From Streptomyces sp. cf386 (lineage in GTDB: Bacteria; Actinomycetota; Actinomycetes; Streptomycetales; Streptomycetaceae), in contig NZ_FNHV01000003.1 in assembly GCF_900103585.1 (NCBI RefSeq), forward strand, positions 336,011-400,010: a stretch of DNA of 64,000 nucleotides, read 5' to 3'. Within the stretch, counting starts at the first letter, position 1. Each line of letters opens with the position of its first letter. The notes under the pieces are model-generated. The model worked only from the letters and a program-made list of their open reading frames with translations, had not been told where the DNA came from and did no database searches. Shown here one piece after another: positions 56,885-64,000 of the stretch. The position numbers were made by a program, and so were the translations under genes.

Positions 56885-58321
56885 ATGCGGACTGCGTACG
56901 GCGTGGAGACGGTAAGGGCGGCCGAACGGGAGCTGATGGCCCGGCTTCCGGACGGCGCGCTGATGCAGCGGGCGGCGGCCGGACTCGCCGCCGCCTGCGC
57001 GGATCTGCTGGGCCGGGTGTACGGCAGCCGGGTCGTCCTGCTGATCGGCAGCGGCGACAACGGCGGCGACGCCCTGTACGCCGGGGCCCGACTGGCCAGG
57101 CGCGGGGCGGGGGTCAGGGCGGTGCTGCTGACGCCGGAGCGGGCGCATGGCGGGGGGCTCGCGGCGCTGCGCCGGGCGGGCGGCACGGTCACCGGGGTTG
57201 ATGCCGCCGAGGAGTTGATCGAGCGCGCCGATCTGGTCGTGGACGGCATCGTCGGGATCGGCGGCAAGGGCGGGCTGCGTCCGCAGGCGGCACCGCTGGC
57301 CGAGGCGGCGGCGCGATCGAGGGCCGCCGTGATCGCCGTTGACCTGCCGAGCGGCGTGGACGCGGACACGGGCGAGGTGCGCGGCCCGGCGATGCGCGCC
57401 GACCTGACGGTCACCTTCGGCACGCACAAGCCGGGGCTGCTGATCGATCCGGCACGGGAGTACGCCGGGGTGGTGCGGCTGGTGGACATCGGACTCGCGC
57501 TGCCGGCCGACGCGGCGGAGCTGGAGGCGCTGCAACACACGGACGTGGCCAGGCTGTTGCCGCTGCCGGCGGCGGAGACGGACAAGTACCGGCGCGGGGT
57601 CGTGGGCATCGCGGCGGGCTCGTCGAGGTATCCGGGAGCCGCCGTGCTTGCGGTCGCGGGGGCGTTGCGGGGCGGGGCAGGGGCCGTACGGTACGTCGGT
57701 CCCGCCGGGGACGCGGTGATCGCCCGGTTCCCCGAGACGCTGGTGTCGGACCGGGGACCGAAGAAGGCGGGCCGCGTGCAGGCATGGGTGGTCGGACCGG
57801 GGGCCGGTGACGACGCGGCGCCGGTGGCGGAGGTGCTGGCGACGGACGTACCGGTACTGCTCGACGCGGACGGGCTGCGGCTGGCGGACCGGGAGGCGGT
57901 ACGGAACCGTACGGCACCGACCCTGATGACCCCGCACGCCGGGGAGGCGGCGGCGCTGCTCGGGGTGGCGCGGGAGGAGGTCGAGGGGGCTCGGCTGGCT
58001 TCGGTACGGGAGTTGGCGGGGCGGTATGCGGCGACGGTGCTGTTGAAGGGGTCGACGACGTTGGTCGCCGACGCCGGGGGCGCGGGCCCGGTCCGGGTGA
58101 ATCCCACGGGAACCGGGTGGCTGGCCACGGCCGGCAGCGGGGACGTGCTGTCGGGATTGGCGGGATCGCTGCTGGCGGCGGGGCTGTCGGCGCTGGATGC
58201 CGCGAGCGTCGCGGCGTATCTCCACGGCCTGTCGGCGAGATTCGCGGCGAACGGGGCGCCGGTGGGGGCGCATGACGTGGCCGAGGGGATTCCGGGGGCT
58301 TGGCGGGATGTACGGGGCTGA
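56885..58321 (+). CDS. nnr: Bifunctional NAD(P)H-hydrate epimerase/dehydratase
   Basis: 478 residues from the ATG before RTAYGV. The N-terminal epimerase half has SGDNGGDALYAGARLA and DLPSGVDADTG. The C-terminal ADP-dependent dehydratase half has MTPHAGEAAALLG, LLKGSTTLV and ATAGSGDVLSG. It repairs hydrated NADH and NADPH. The downstream monooxygenase gene starts 63 bp later and may be co-transcribed. The upstream neighbour diverges. Confidence 0.93.
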   Translation: MRTAYGVETVRAAERELMARLPDGALMQRAAAGLAAACADLLGRVYGSRVVLLIGSGDNGGDALYAGARLARRGAGVRAVLLTPERAHGGGLAALRRAGGTVTGVDAAEELIERADLVVDGIVGIGGKGGLRPQAAPLAEAAARSRAAVIAVDLPSGVDADTGEVRGPAMRADLTVTFGTHKPGLLIDPAREYAGVVRLVDIGLALPADAAELEALQHTDVARLLPLPAAETDKYRRGVVGIAAGSSRYPGAAVLAVAGALRGGAGAVRYVGPAGDAVIARFPETLVSDRGPKKAGRVQAWVVGPGAGDDAAPVAEVLATDVPVLLDADGLRLADREAVRNRTAPTLMTPHAGEAAALLGVAREEVEGARLASVRELAGRYAATVLLKGSTTLVADAGGAGPVRVNPTGTGWLATAGSGDVLSGLAGSLLAAGLSALDAASVAAYLHGLSARFAANGAPVGAHDVAEGIPGAWRDVRG

Positions 58322-58384
58322 GCAGAGCGCGTTACTGGGACGCCGCCCCGCCTCACCGTGCCGACGTACGAGTGGGGGCGTCGT

Positions 58385-59569
58385 ATGAAGGCGATCGTCG
58401 TGGGAGCGGGCATCGGAGGACTGGCAGCCACGCTGAGCCTGCGCCGCGCGGGCGTCGAGGTGACGCTGGTCGAGCAGACGGCGCGCTTCACGGAGGTGGG
58501 CGCCGGAATCCAACTCGCCCCGAACGCGACGCGGGAGCTGCGCCGGCTGGGCGTACTGGACGCGGTCGCCGCGCTGGCCGCCCGCCCTGCCCACGTGAGC
58601 TTCCGCACCTGGTCGGACGGGTCGGAGATCTGCCGCTATGCGTTGGGCCGCGAGGCGGAGGAGGAGTTCGGGGCGCCGTACTTGGTGGTGCATCGAGCGG
58701 ATCTGCACAGTGCCCTGGCCGCTGCGGTGCCACCGGAGTCGGTACGCCTGAACACTCCGGTCGTCGCCGTCGGCCAGGACGACGACCGCGCCCAGGTGAC
58801 GACGGCGACGGGCGAGCGCCTGGTCGCGGACCTGGTCGTGGCGGCGGACGGGATCCGCTCCTCGGCCCGGCAGTGGCTGTTCGGCGAGGACGAGGCGGTG
58901 TTCTCGGGAACGGCTGCCTACCGGGCCCTGATCCCGGCCGACGAGGTGGTCGATCTGGGCCTGCCGCCACTCGCCGCCTGGCTCGGCCCGGACCGCCACT
59001 TCGTCCACTACTGGGTGCGGCGCGGCGAACTGCTGAATGTCGTGGCCGTGTTCAGCACGGAGGCGGCGGCACAGGAGTCGTGGACGGCCAAGGCGGAGCC
59101 CGGAGAGCATCTGCGTGAGTTCGCCGACTGGGACCCCCGGGTGCGGAGTGTCCTCGAACGCGCGGGCCAGGTGTACCGCTACGGCGTCTACACCCGCACC
59201 CCGCTCACCCGCTGGAACGTCGGTCGGGTGACCCTCCTGGGCGACAGCGCCCACGCGATGGTGCCGTTCCAGGCGCAGGGGGCGGCGCAGGCGATCCTGG
59301 ATGGGGCGGTGCTGGGTGACGTCATCGCGGACGCGACTCGGGCCGGGGTTCCCGACGCGCTTGACCGCTACGTTCGGCGACGGCTGGCGGACGCCACGGG
59401 CATGCAGGCCCGTTCCGCGCGGGCGGGCAGCGAATTCCACTTGCCGGACGGCCCGGAGGCCGAGGCGCGGAACGTGCGTATGGCGGCGTACGCGGCCGAG
59501 CACAGGTTCATACCCCAGGCGACGGCGTGGTCGGAGGAACCTCGCGGAACAGATCCTCACGATCGGTGA
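58385..59569 (+). CDS. FAD-dependent aromatic monooxygenase (salicylate hydroxylase-like)
   Basis: 394 residues. The FAD motif IVVGAGIGGLAATLSL, the DG motif (VVAADGIRSSAR) and the GD motif (VTLLGDSAHAMVPFQAQGAAQAI) are all present. This places it in the group A flavoprotein monooxygenases near 3-hydroxybenzoate 6-hydroxylase and salicylate hydroxylase. It would hydroxylate a small aromatic acid using NAD(P)H and oxygen. GGGGG six bases before the ATG supports the start. Its last 62 bp overlap an antisense pseudogene. Confidence 0.88.
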   Translation: MKAIVVGAGIGGLAATLSLRRAGVEVTLVEQTARFTEVGAGIQLAPNATRELRRLGVLDAVAALAARPAHVSFRTWSDGSEICRYALGREAEEEFGAPYLVVHRADLHSALAAAVPPESVRLNTPVVAVGQDDDRAQVTTATGERLVADLVVAADGIRSSARQWLFGEDEAVFSGTAAYRALIPADEVVDLGLPPLAAWLGPDRHFVHYWVRRGELLNVVAVFSTEAAAQESWTAKAEPGEHLREFADWDPRVRSVLERAGQVYRYGVYTRTPLTRWNVGRVTLLGDSAHAMVPFQAQGAAQAILDGAVLGDVIADATRAGVPDALDRYVRRRLADATGMQARSARAGSEFHLPDGPEAEARNVRMAAYAAEHRFIPQATAWSEEPRGTDPHDR

Positions 59570-59820
59570 TCTCGTAAGCGCGATCATGCCACTTCTGGAT
59601 CTGGGCCAAGTCCGTGGTCTCCAGCAGTCTCAGCCCTACGGACCCTGGCACTTCAATCCCACGCCAGACGAAGAGACGAGCGATGACTCTCCGCTCAAGC
59701 CTCTCCCGAAAGCCCTCCTCTTACCCTTCCCTGAAGCCACGCTCCGCTTCCTGCAGCCATGCCCGGCGCATGAACTCGTTGCGGATGTACGAAGGCAGCC
59801 TCAAGGGAGTCCGGCCGTCG
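59508..59820 (-). pseudogene. C-terminal remnant of PD-(D/E)XK-like (Rpn/transposase-associated) family
   Basis: Reading the minus strand, LRLPSYIRNEFMRRAWLQEAERGFREG is followed by an in-frame TAA (59721-59723). The same frame then continues with EEGFRERLERRVIARLFVWRGIEVP and ends in DREDLFREV. This tail is the same type as that of the neighbouring pseudogene. Only the C-terminal part is present, and the end lies antisense over the monooxygenase gene. It looks like a decayed tandem paralogue. Confidence 0.7.
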
Positions 59821-59823
59821 GGT

Positions 59824-60659
59824 TCAGTCGTCAACGAACAGGTCCTCCGCGTTTTCAGCATGGAGCGCCCGCTCGAACCACGTGTCGAGCTGATCGAGGT
59901 CGGAACAGCTCTCCACGCGCTCACGCGCCGAGGCCGGGATCGGGATGCCGCGCATGTCGAGGAGCTTGAGGACCTTCGCCGCACGTTCCTGTTCGATGCC
60001 CTCTTCGCGCACCTGCTGCGCAAGCGGGTGCCGCCAGAAGTACTGCATCGCCGTCATCAGGTCCCTCCAGATCTGCTGTGCCTGGGGATCGGCCAGGCAT
60101 GAGTCGACGAACTGCACGAAGGCCGCGGCACTGTCGGCATCGACGGTCCGCAGGGCGGCTGCCAAGGGTTCCCGTATGGCGGCCGCGTGCGGACCCCGAC
60201 CGTGTGTCATCGCCGAGAGCACCGCAAGGGATACGTCTCGTTCAGCCTCCCACTCGTCCACGATCACGGGCACGTTGTCCGGGCCGAGTACGAGCGGCCG
60301 GACGGAGAGCGAGTGGTGCCCCGGCAATCCGAGGCGGATCGGCTGCGCGGCCCAGCGGGCCGTGGCACTGTTCTGGGTGGTGACGATGAGTACCGGCTCG
60401 CAGCGGTACTTCTCGTACAAGTACGAGAGGTAATACGGCCAACTTCCACGCTTCCTGTCGTCCGGCTTCCGCTGCGACTCGACGACCAGCAGGTAGGCCC
60501 CCTCGTCCGTGTCCGCCCGCAGCAGGGTGTCCACACGCCGCTCGACCGGTTCGATCTCGGTGAGATCCACGTTCATGCCGGCGAATGCAGCGCCCGGGTC
60601 AGTAGCGCCGGATCCTTTTGGAAGATCCGGTGCTTCGCGTCGTGCGAGGAGCTGACCAT
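59824..60659 (-). pseudogene. Disrupted PD-(D/E)XK-like family protein (frameshift/deletion near N-terminus)
   Basis: The N-terminal 28 codons (MVSSSHDAKHRIFQKDPALL from 60659) end at a TGA at 60573. The rest (MNVDLTEIEPVERRVDTLLR to AEDLFVDD) is in another frame from 60576. Intact streptomycete homologues, as remembered, join these with about 15 further residues, so a small frame-shifting deletion is inferred. The ESQRKPDDRKRGSWPYYLSY region carries the nuclease-like core. The stop and the next ATG overlap as ATGA, so limited coupled expression of the 250-residue part is possible. Confidence 0.72.
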
Positions 60660-60692
60660 CAGCTCTCCTTCCTGTCAGACCTGATCGACGAA

Positions 60693-61100
60693 CTACGCCG
60701 CGGCGAGGTCACACCACACGTACTTGCCGCAATTCCCCTCCCTGGTCAGCGGCTGCCACCCCCACAGGTCCGAACAGGCCCGCACCAACGCCAGCCCACG
60801 CCCTTGCTCCGCCTCACCCAACTCGCCCATCGCGCACGGCGGTTCAGGCGGCTCCGGGTCGGCGTCCCACGCCCCGATCCGCAGCACACCGGCCGACCAC
60901 CGCACCCGCAGCGCGGCGGGCCCCTTGGTGTGGCGTACGGCGTTGGCGACCAGCTCGGTCGCGAGGAGTTCTGCGGTGTCGGCGAGGCCGATGAGGCCGT
61001 GCATGGTGAGGATCAGCCGGAGGGTGCGGCGGGAGACGGTGACGGCTCGGACGTCGTTCGGGATGGAGAGGGTGTACTCCCAGGGTTCTGTTTCGGGCAT
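60693..61100 (-). CDS. ATP-binding protein, anti-sigma-type HATPase
   Basis: 135 residues. The N box (ELLATELVANAVRHT) and G box (GRGLALVRACSDLWGW) of the GHKL/RsbW-like fold are present. Such small HATPases bind and may phosphorylate anti-anti-sigma factors, but in streptomycetes they also occur beside HTH/DUF397 pairs as here. GGAG seven bases before the ATG supports the start. It is divergent from the HTH regulator. Confidence 0.85.
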   Translation of the reverse strand: MPETEPWEYTLSIPNDVRAVTVSRRTLRLILTMHGLIGLADTAELLATELVANAVRHTKGPAALRVRWSAGVLRIGAWDADPEPPEPPCAMGELGEAEQGRGLALVRACSDLWGWQPLTREGNCGKYVWCDLAAA

Positions 61101-61304
61101 GGGTGAACTCCGTTCGGGTGGCGGGGAGTTGTGCGTGCGGTGTCATTGCCGCGGCCGCCATGGCAGGACGGAGCGGTGCACTTCCGCAGCGCTTACGGCA
61201 CATCACTGACGGTAGACCTGGATTTGAAGGTTCAGCAACCCGGTCGCGTAATCTGACCCCCGAACGAGTAGCGCTCACAAGCGCGTTGAACCGAGGAGCA
61301 GTCC

Positions 61305-62159
61305 ATGGCGGGGTTGAGGCGCGAACCAACAGCACGTCAGTTGCGCCTGGGCATCGAGCTGCGCCGACTTCGTGACGCGGCAGGTCTCACAGGCCGGGAG
61401 GCGGCAGCGCTGCTTGGCGTGAGCTCCACTCAGATCAATCAGATCGAGTCCGGCCTCACCGGCGTGAGCGAGAAGCGTCTGCGTCGCCTCGCAGCCAACT
61501 ACTCATGCGTCGACGACGGGCTCATCGACGCCCTCATCGCCATCGCCACCGACCGAACACGCGGCTGGTGGGAGGAGTACCGAGGCATGCTGCCCACGCC
61601 GTTCCTCGACCTCGCCGAACTGGAGCACCACTCCACATACCGGCGCGACGTGGAGCTTCTGTTCATCCCCGGCCTGCTCCAGACAGATGACTACGCCCGC
61701 GCCGCCTTCTCCTCCAGGATCCCCGAACTCCCGAACGAGGAACTTGAGTTGCGAGTCCACCACCGCATGCAGCGCAAGGTGATCCTGGAAGCCCCTACCC
61801 CCACCTCATACGAGGCGGTCATCCACGAGGCAGCACTGCGCATCCGGGTCAGCAATCGCGCCACGTCGCGAGCCCAGCTCACCCGCGTTCTGGAGGTCTC
61901 CGAAGCGGACCACATCACCGTGCGCGTCGTCCCCTTCGACCTGGACGGCTTCGGTGGGGCATGGAGCCCCATGATGCTGGCCGGAGGCACCGTCCCCAAG
62001 CTGGACACGGCCGTCCGCGACGCACCTCACGGCACCGGCTTCATCGACTCCGAGGCCCAGCTGGGCGTCTTTCGAACACTCTTCCGTAAAGTGGAAGCTG
62101 TGTCGCTCGACCCCGCACGCTCGCGTGACCTCATCTCCAGACTGGCCAAGGAACTGTGA
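61305..62159 (+). CDS. XRE-family regulator with DUF5753 domain (WhiJ-like)
   Basis: 284 residues. The N-terminal HTH (RRLRDAAGLTGREAAALLGVSSTQINQIESG) is followed by the DUF5753 effector region (FIPGLLQTDDYARAAFS, VIHEAALRI, VRVVPFDLDGFGG). It belongs to the large WhiJ-like group linked to development and antibiotic control in streptomycetes. GAGGAG six bases before the ATG fixes the start. The next gene, DUF397, overlaps or abuts it. Confidence 0.9.
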   Translation: MAGLRREPTARQLRLGIELRRLRDAAGLTGREAAALLGVSSTQINQIESGLTGVSEKRLRRLAANYSCVDDGLIDALIAIATDRTRGWWEEYRGMLPTPFLDLAELEHHSTYRRDVELLFIPGLLQTDDYARAAFSSRIPELPNEELELRVHHRMQRKVILEAPTPTSYEAVIHEAALRIRVSNRATSRAQLTRVLEVSEADHITVRVVPFDLDGFGGAWSPMMLAGGTVPKLDTAVRDAPHGTGFIDSEAQLGVFRTLFRKVEAVSLDPARSRDLISRLAKEL

Positions 62160-62167
62160 GGCCCCCC

Positions 62168-62380
62168 GTGACCACACCCGACAACTGGCGGAAGTCGTCC
62201 TACTCGGGCGGCGGCGACGGCAACAACTGTGTCGAGATCGCCAACTCCCCCACCCGCATAGCCGTCCGCGACTCAAAGACCCCGACCCGGACACCCCTCA
62301 CCTTCCACACCGCAACCTTCACGGTCTTCATACAGGCCCTCGCCACCCCGGAGATCATCACAACCCCCCTCCCCCAGTAA
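62168..62380 (+). CDS. DUF397 small protein
   Basis: 70 residues from the GTG before TTPDNWRKSSYSGG, preceded by GAGG. A GTG at 62156 overlapping the regulator stop (GTGA) is an alternative start. The family core is WRKSSYSGG...NCVEIA followed by VRDSK. DUF397 proteins pair with DUF5753 regulators and are thought to act with them, in some cases as a toxin-antitoxin-like unit. Confidence 0.88.
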   Translation: MTTPDNWRKSSYSGGGDGNNCVEIANSPTRIAVRDSKTPTRTPLTFHTATFTVFIQALATPEIITTPLPQ

Positions 62381-62447
62381 TCTCCCCGATGACCAGCGCT
62401 TCACGTTCCAACGCGGAGCGCTACGCACACAACGGGAGAACACAGCC

Positions 62448-62795
62448 TTGAAGTTCAAGTCTCTGGGCACCGCGCTGACCACCGCGGCCCTCATAGGCAC
62501 GGCCCTCACCGGCACCGCCGGCACCGCCTCCGCGGCGACGGCGGACTGCAGCAGCTCGCTCGTCAACGTCAAGCCCAAGGAGTCCGTCAACCTCCGCAGC
62601 CAGCCCAAGACGAGCGCCACGGCCCTCGGCGTCTGGGGCAAGGGCAAGCCGGGCGGGGTCTGCTTCGGCGACCGGGGGCCCACCACGGGTGGCTCCTACA
62701 CGGCCTGCGGCAAGACGAGCAACAAGTGGTACTTCGGCGGCCCCAACAGCTCCAGCGTGGAGGGCTGGGTCCCGGCGACCTGCCTGCCCATCTGA
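62448..62795 (+). CDS. Small secreted SH3-like protein
   Basis: 115 residues from a TTG start with GGGAG nine bases upstream. The signal peptide ends at ASA-AT. The mature part has VNLRSQPKTSATALGVW and EGWVPATCLP, the pattern of bacterial SH3 domains, and four Cys. It probably binds wall polymers or another secreted protein. It ends before a strong terminator. Confidence 0.82.
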   Translation: MKFKSLGTALTTAALIGTALTGTAGTASAATADCSSSLVNVKPKESVNLRSQPKTSATALGVWGKGKPGGVCFGDRGPTTGGSYTACGKTSNKWYFGGPNSSSVEGWVPATCLPI

Positions 62796-62833
62796 CCGGC
62801 TGACCGGTCCAGACCGGTCCTGACCGATCGATC

Positions 62834-62866
62834 AAGGGGCGAACGGCACACTGCCGTTCGCCCCTT
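62834..62866. terminator. Strong bidirectional terminator
   Basis: AAGGGGCGAACGGCA (62834-62848) pairs perfectly with 62852-62866 around a 3-nt loop. It lies between the convergent SH3-like gene and glmS. Confidence 0.93.
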
Positions 62867-62881
62867 TCCGTCACTCCACCG

Positions 62882-64000
62882 TCACTCCACCGTCACCGAC
62901 TTCGCGAGGTTCCGAGGCTGGTCCACCTCGTTGCCGCGAGCCGTCGCCAACTCACAAGCGAACACCTGCAAGGGAACCGTCGCGACAAGCGGCTGAAGCA
63001 AGGTCGGAGTCGCCGGAATCCGAATCAGATGATCCGCGTACGGCACGACCGCCTCGTCCCCCTCCTCAGCGATCACGATCGTCCGCGCCCCCCGAGCCCG
63101 GATCTCCTGCATGTTGGACACGATCTTGTCGTGCAGGACGGACCGCCCCCGAGGCGAAGGCACGACCACGACCACCGGCATGTCGTCCTCGATCAGGGCG
63201 ATCGGCCCGTGCTTCAACTCCCCCGCCGCAAACCCCTCGGCGTGCATATAGGCGAGCTCCTTCAACTTCAGCGCACCCTCCAGCGCCACCGGATACCCCA
63301 CATGCCGCCCCAGGAACAGCACCGTGTTCTTGTGGGCGAGCGAACGCGCCAGCTCCCGCACCGGCTCCATGGTCTCCAGCACCCGCTCGACCTCACCGGA
63401 GATGTGCGACAGATCCCGGATGACGACGTGGATCTCGTCCCCCCACTTGGTGCCCCGCACCTGCCCCAGATACAGGGCGACCAAGTAGCACGCCACCAAC
63501 TGCGTCAGAAACGCCTTGGTCGAGGCAACGGCCACCTCGGGCCCGGCATGCGTGTACAGCACCGCATCCGATTCACGCGGGATCGTCGACCCGTTGGTGT
63601 TGCAGATCGCCAGCACCTTGGAACCCTGCTCACGGGCGTGCCGTAGCGCCATGAGCGTGTCCATCGTCTCGCCGGACTGGGAGATGGCGATGACCAGCGA
63701 ACGGGCATCGAGAATCGGATCCCGGTAACGGAATTCGCTCGCAAGCTCCACCTCGCACGGGATACGCGTCCAGTGCTCGATGGCGTACTTGGCGATCAGC
63801 CCGGCGTGGAAGGCCGTACCGCAGGCGACGATGACGACCTTGTCGATTTCCCGCAGCTCGGAGGCGCTGATCCGCACCTCGTCCAGCGTCAGCGAGCCGG
63901 CCGCGTCGATGCGCCCCAGCAACGTATCGGCGACCGCCTTGGGCTGCTCGGCGATCTCTTTGAGCATGAAGTAGTCATAGCCCCCCTTTTCCGCCGCCGA
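62882..64000 (-). CDS. glmS: Glutamine-fructose-6-phosphate aminotransferase, C-terminal part (5' end outside window)
   Basis: The frame is open to the window edge, giving 372 residues. They begin with GGYDYFMLKEIAEQP at the interdomain junction and cover both SIS sugar-isomerase domains (CGTAFHAGLIAKYAIEH, SQSGETMDTL, LGRHVGYPVALEGALKLKE). The C-terminus DQPRNLAKSVTVE is canonical. The N-terminal glutaminase domain lies beyond the edge. The enzyme makes glucosamine-6-phosphate for wall precursors. Confidence 0.95.
   Translation of the reverse strand, partial: SAAEKGGYDYFMLKEIAEQPKAVADTLLGRIDAAGSLTLDEVRISASELREIDKVVIVACGTAFHAGLIAKYAIEHWTRIPCEVELASEFRYRDPILDARSLVIAISQSGETMDTLMALRHAREQGSKVLAICNTNGSTIPRESDAVLYTHAGPEVAVASTKAFLTQLVACYLVALYLGQVRGTKWGDEIHVVIRDLSHISGEVERVLETMEPVRELARSLAHKNTVLFLGRHVGYPVALEGALKLKELAYMHAEGFAAGELKHGPIALIEDDMPVVVVVPSPRGRSVLHDKIVSNMQEIRARGARTIVIAEEGDEAVVPYADHLIRIPATPTLLQPLVATVPLQVFACELATARGNEVDQPRNLAKSVTVE

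Noticed and set aside
56840..59587. 915-residue minus-strand frame over the NAD(P)HX repair and monooxygenase genes
   Set aside because: Arg/His-rich shadow without domains; the plus-strand genes have complete motifs and good starts.

Overview
This 64 kb window is a typical high-GC Streptomyces chromosomal segment. The evidence is the very high GC third-codon bias, an LAETG-type sortase substrate, the developmental genes bldM and whiD side by side, a His-tailed GroEL1 behind two CIRCE operators, an ECF42-type sigma factor paired with a DGPF protein, and an HTH/DUF397/HATPase trio. No rRNA, tRNA, CRISPR array, prophage or complete insertion sequence was seen. From memory the gene order follows the conserved core around bldM/groESL of model streptomycetes, in inverted orientation. 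Most of it is therefore core chromosome with a few accessory insertions.

Layout. 0-4.5 kb: the 3' part of a cell-wall-anchored protein, then an aldehyde dehydrogenase and a ChoD-like GMC oxidoreductase. 4.6-16.7 kb: six tandem membrane Ser/Thr kinase paralogues on the minus strand, one of which (11591-14278) is a pseudokinase. 16.8-21.2 kb: a secreted serine hydrolase, glpD, and a nucleotide-sugar dehydrogenase that lacks the catalytic cysteine. 21.7-27 kb: guaB3, guaB, the sigma factor shbA, bldM and divergent whiD. 27-29.6 kb: LysR regulator, short-chain dehydrogenase and a SnoaL-like protein. 29.6-32 kb: groES-groEL1 with two CIRCE sites. 32-34 kb: two coupled polysaccharide deacetylase lipoproteins. 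34.4-41 kb: a methyltransferase, the DGPF/ECF42 pair and a large NACHT-transmembrane-WD40 protein. 41-47.3 kb: an LCP protein and a xylan-use cluster (GH10 xylanase, LacI regulator, GH3 enzyme) with shared operator-like palindromes.

47.3-56.7 kb: the tRNA t6A genes tsaB, rimI, tsaD and tsaE with an alpha/beta hydrolase and alr. Between tsaB and tsaE lie a membrane-anchored unknown and a small His-rich protein behind a perfect 11-bp-arm palindrome. Then come an L,D-transpeptidase, acpS and a secreted beta-helix protein. 56.8-64 kb: NAD(P)HX repair enzyme, flavin monooxygenase, two decayed paralogues of a PD-(D/E)XK-like family, the HATPase/HTH/DUF397 trio, a small secreted SH3-like protein and the C-terminal part of glmS.

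Recurrent themes are cell-envelope work (kinases, LCP, deacetylases, transpeptidase, alr, glmS), development (bldM, whiD, shbA), and short tandem repeats, several lying exactly on the 3' ends of genes. The leads most worth following are the pseudokinase in the kinase array, the His-rich small protein with its iron-box-like palindrome, the NACHT-TM-WD40 protein, and the sugar dehydrogenase lacking its nucleophile.
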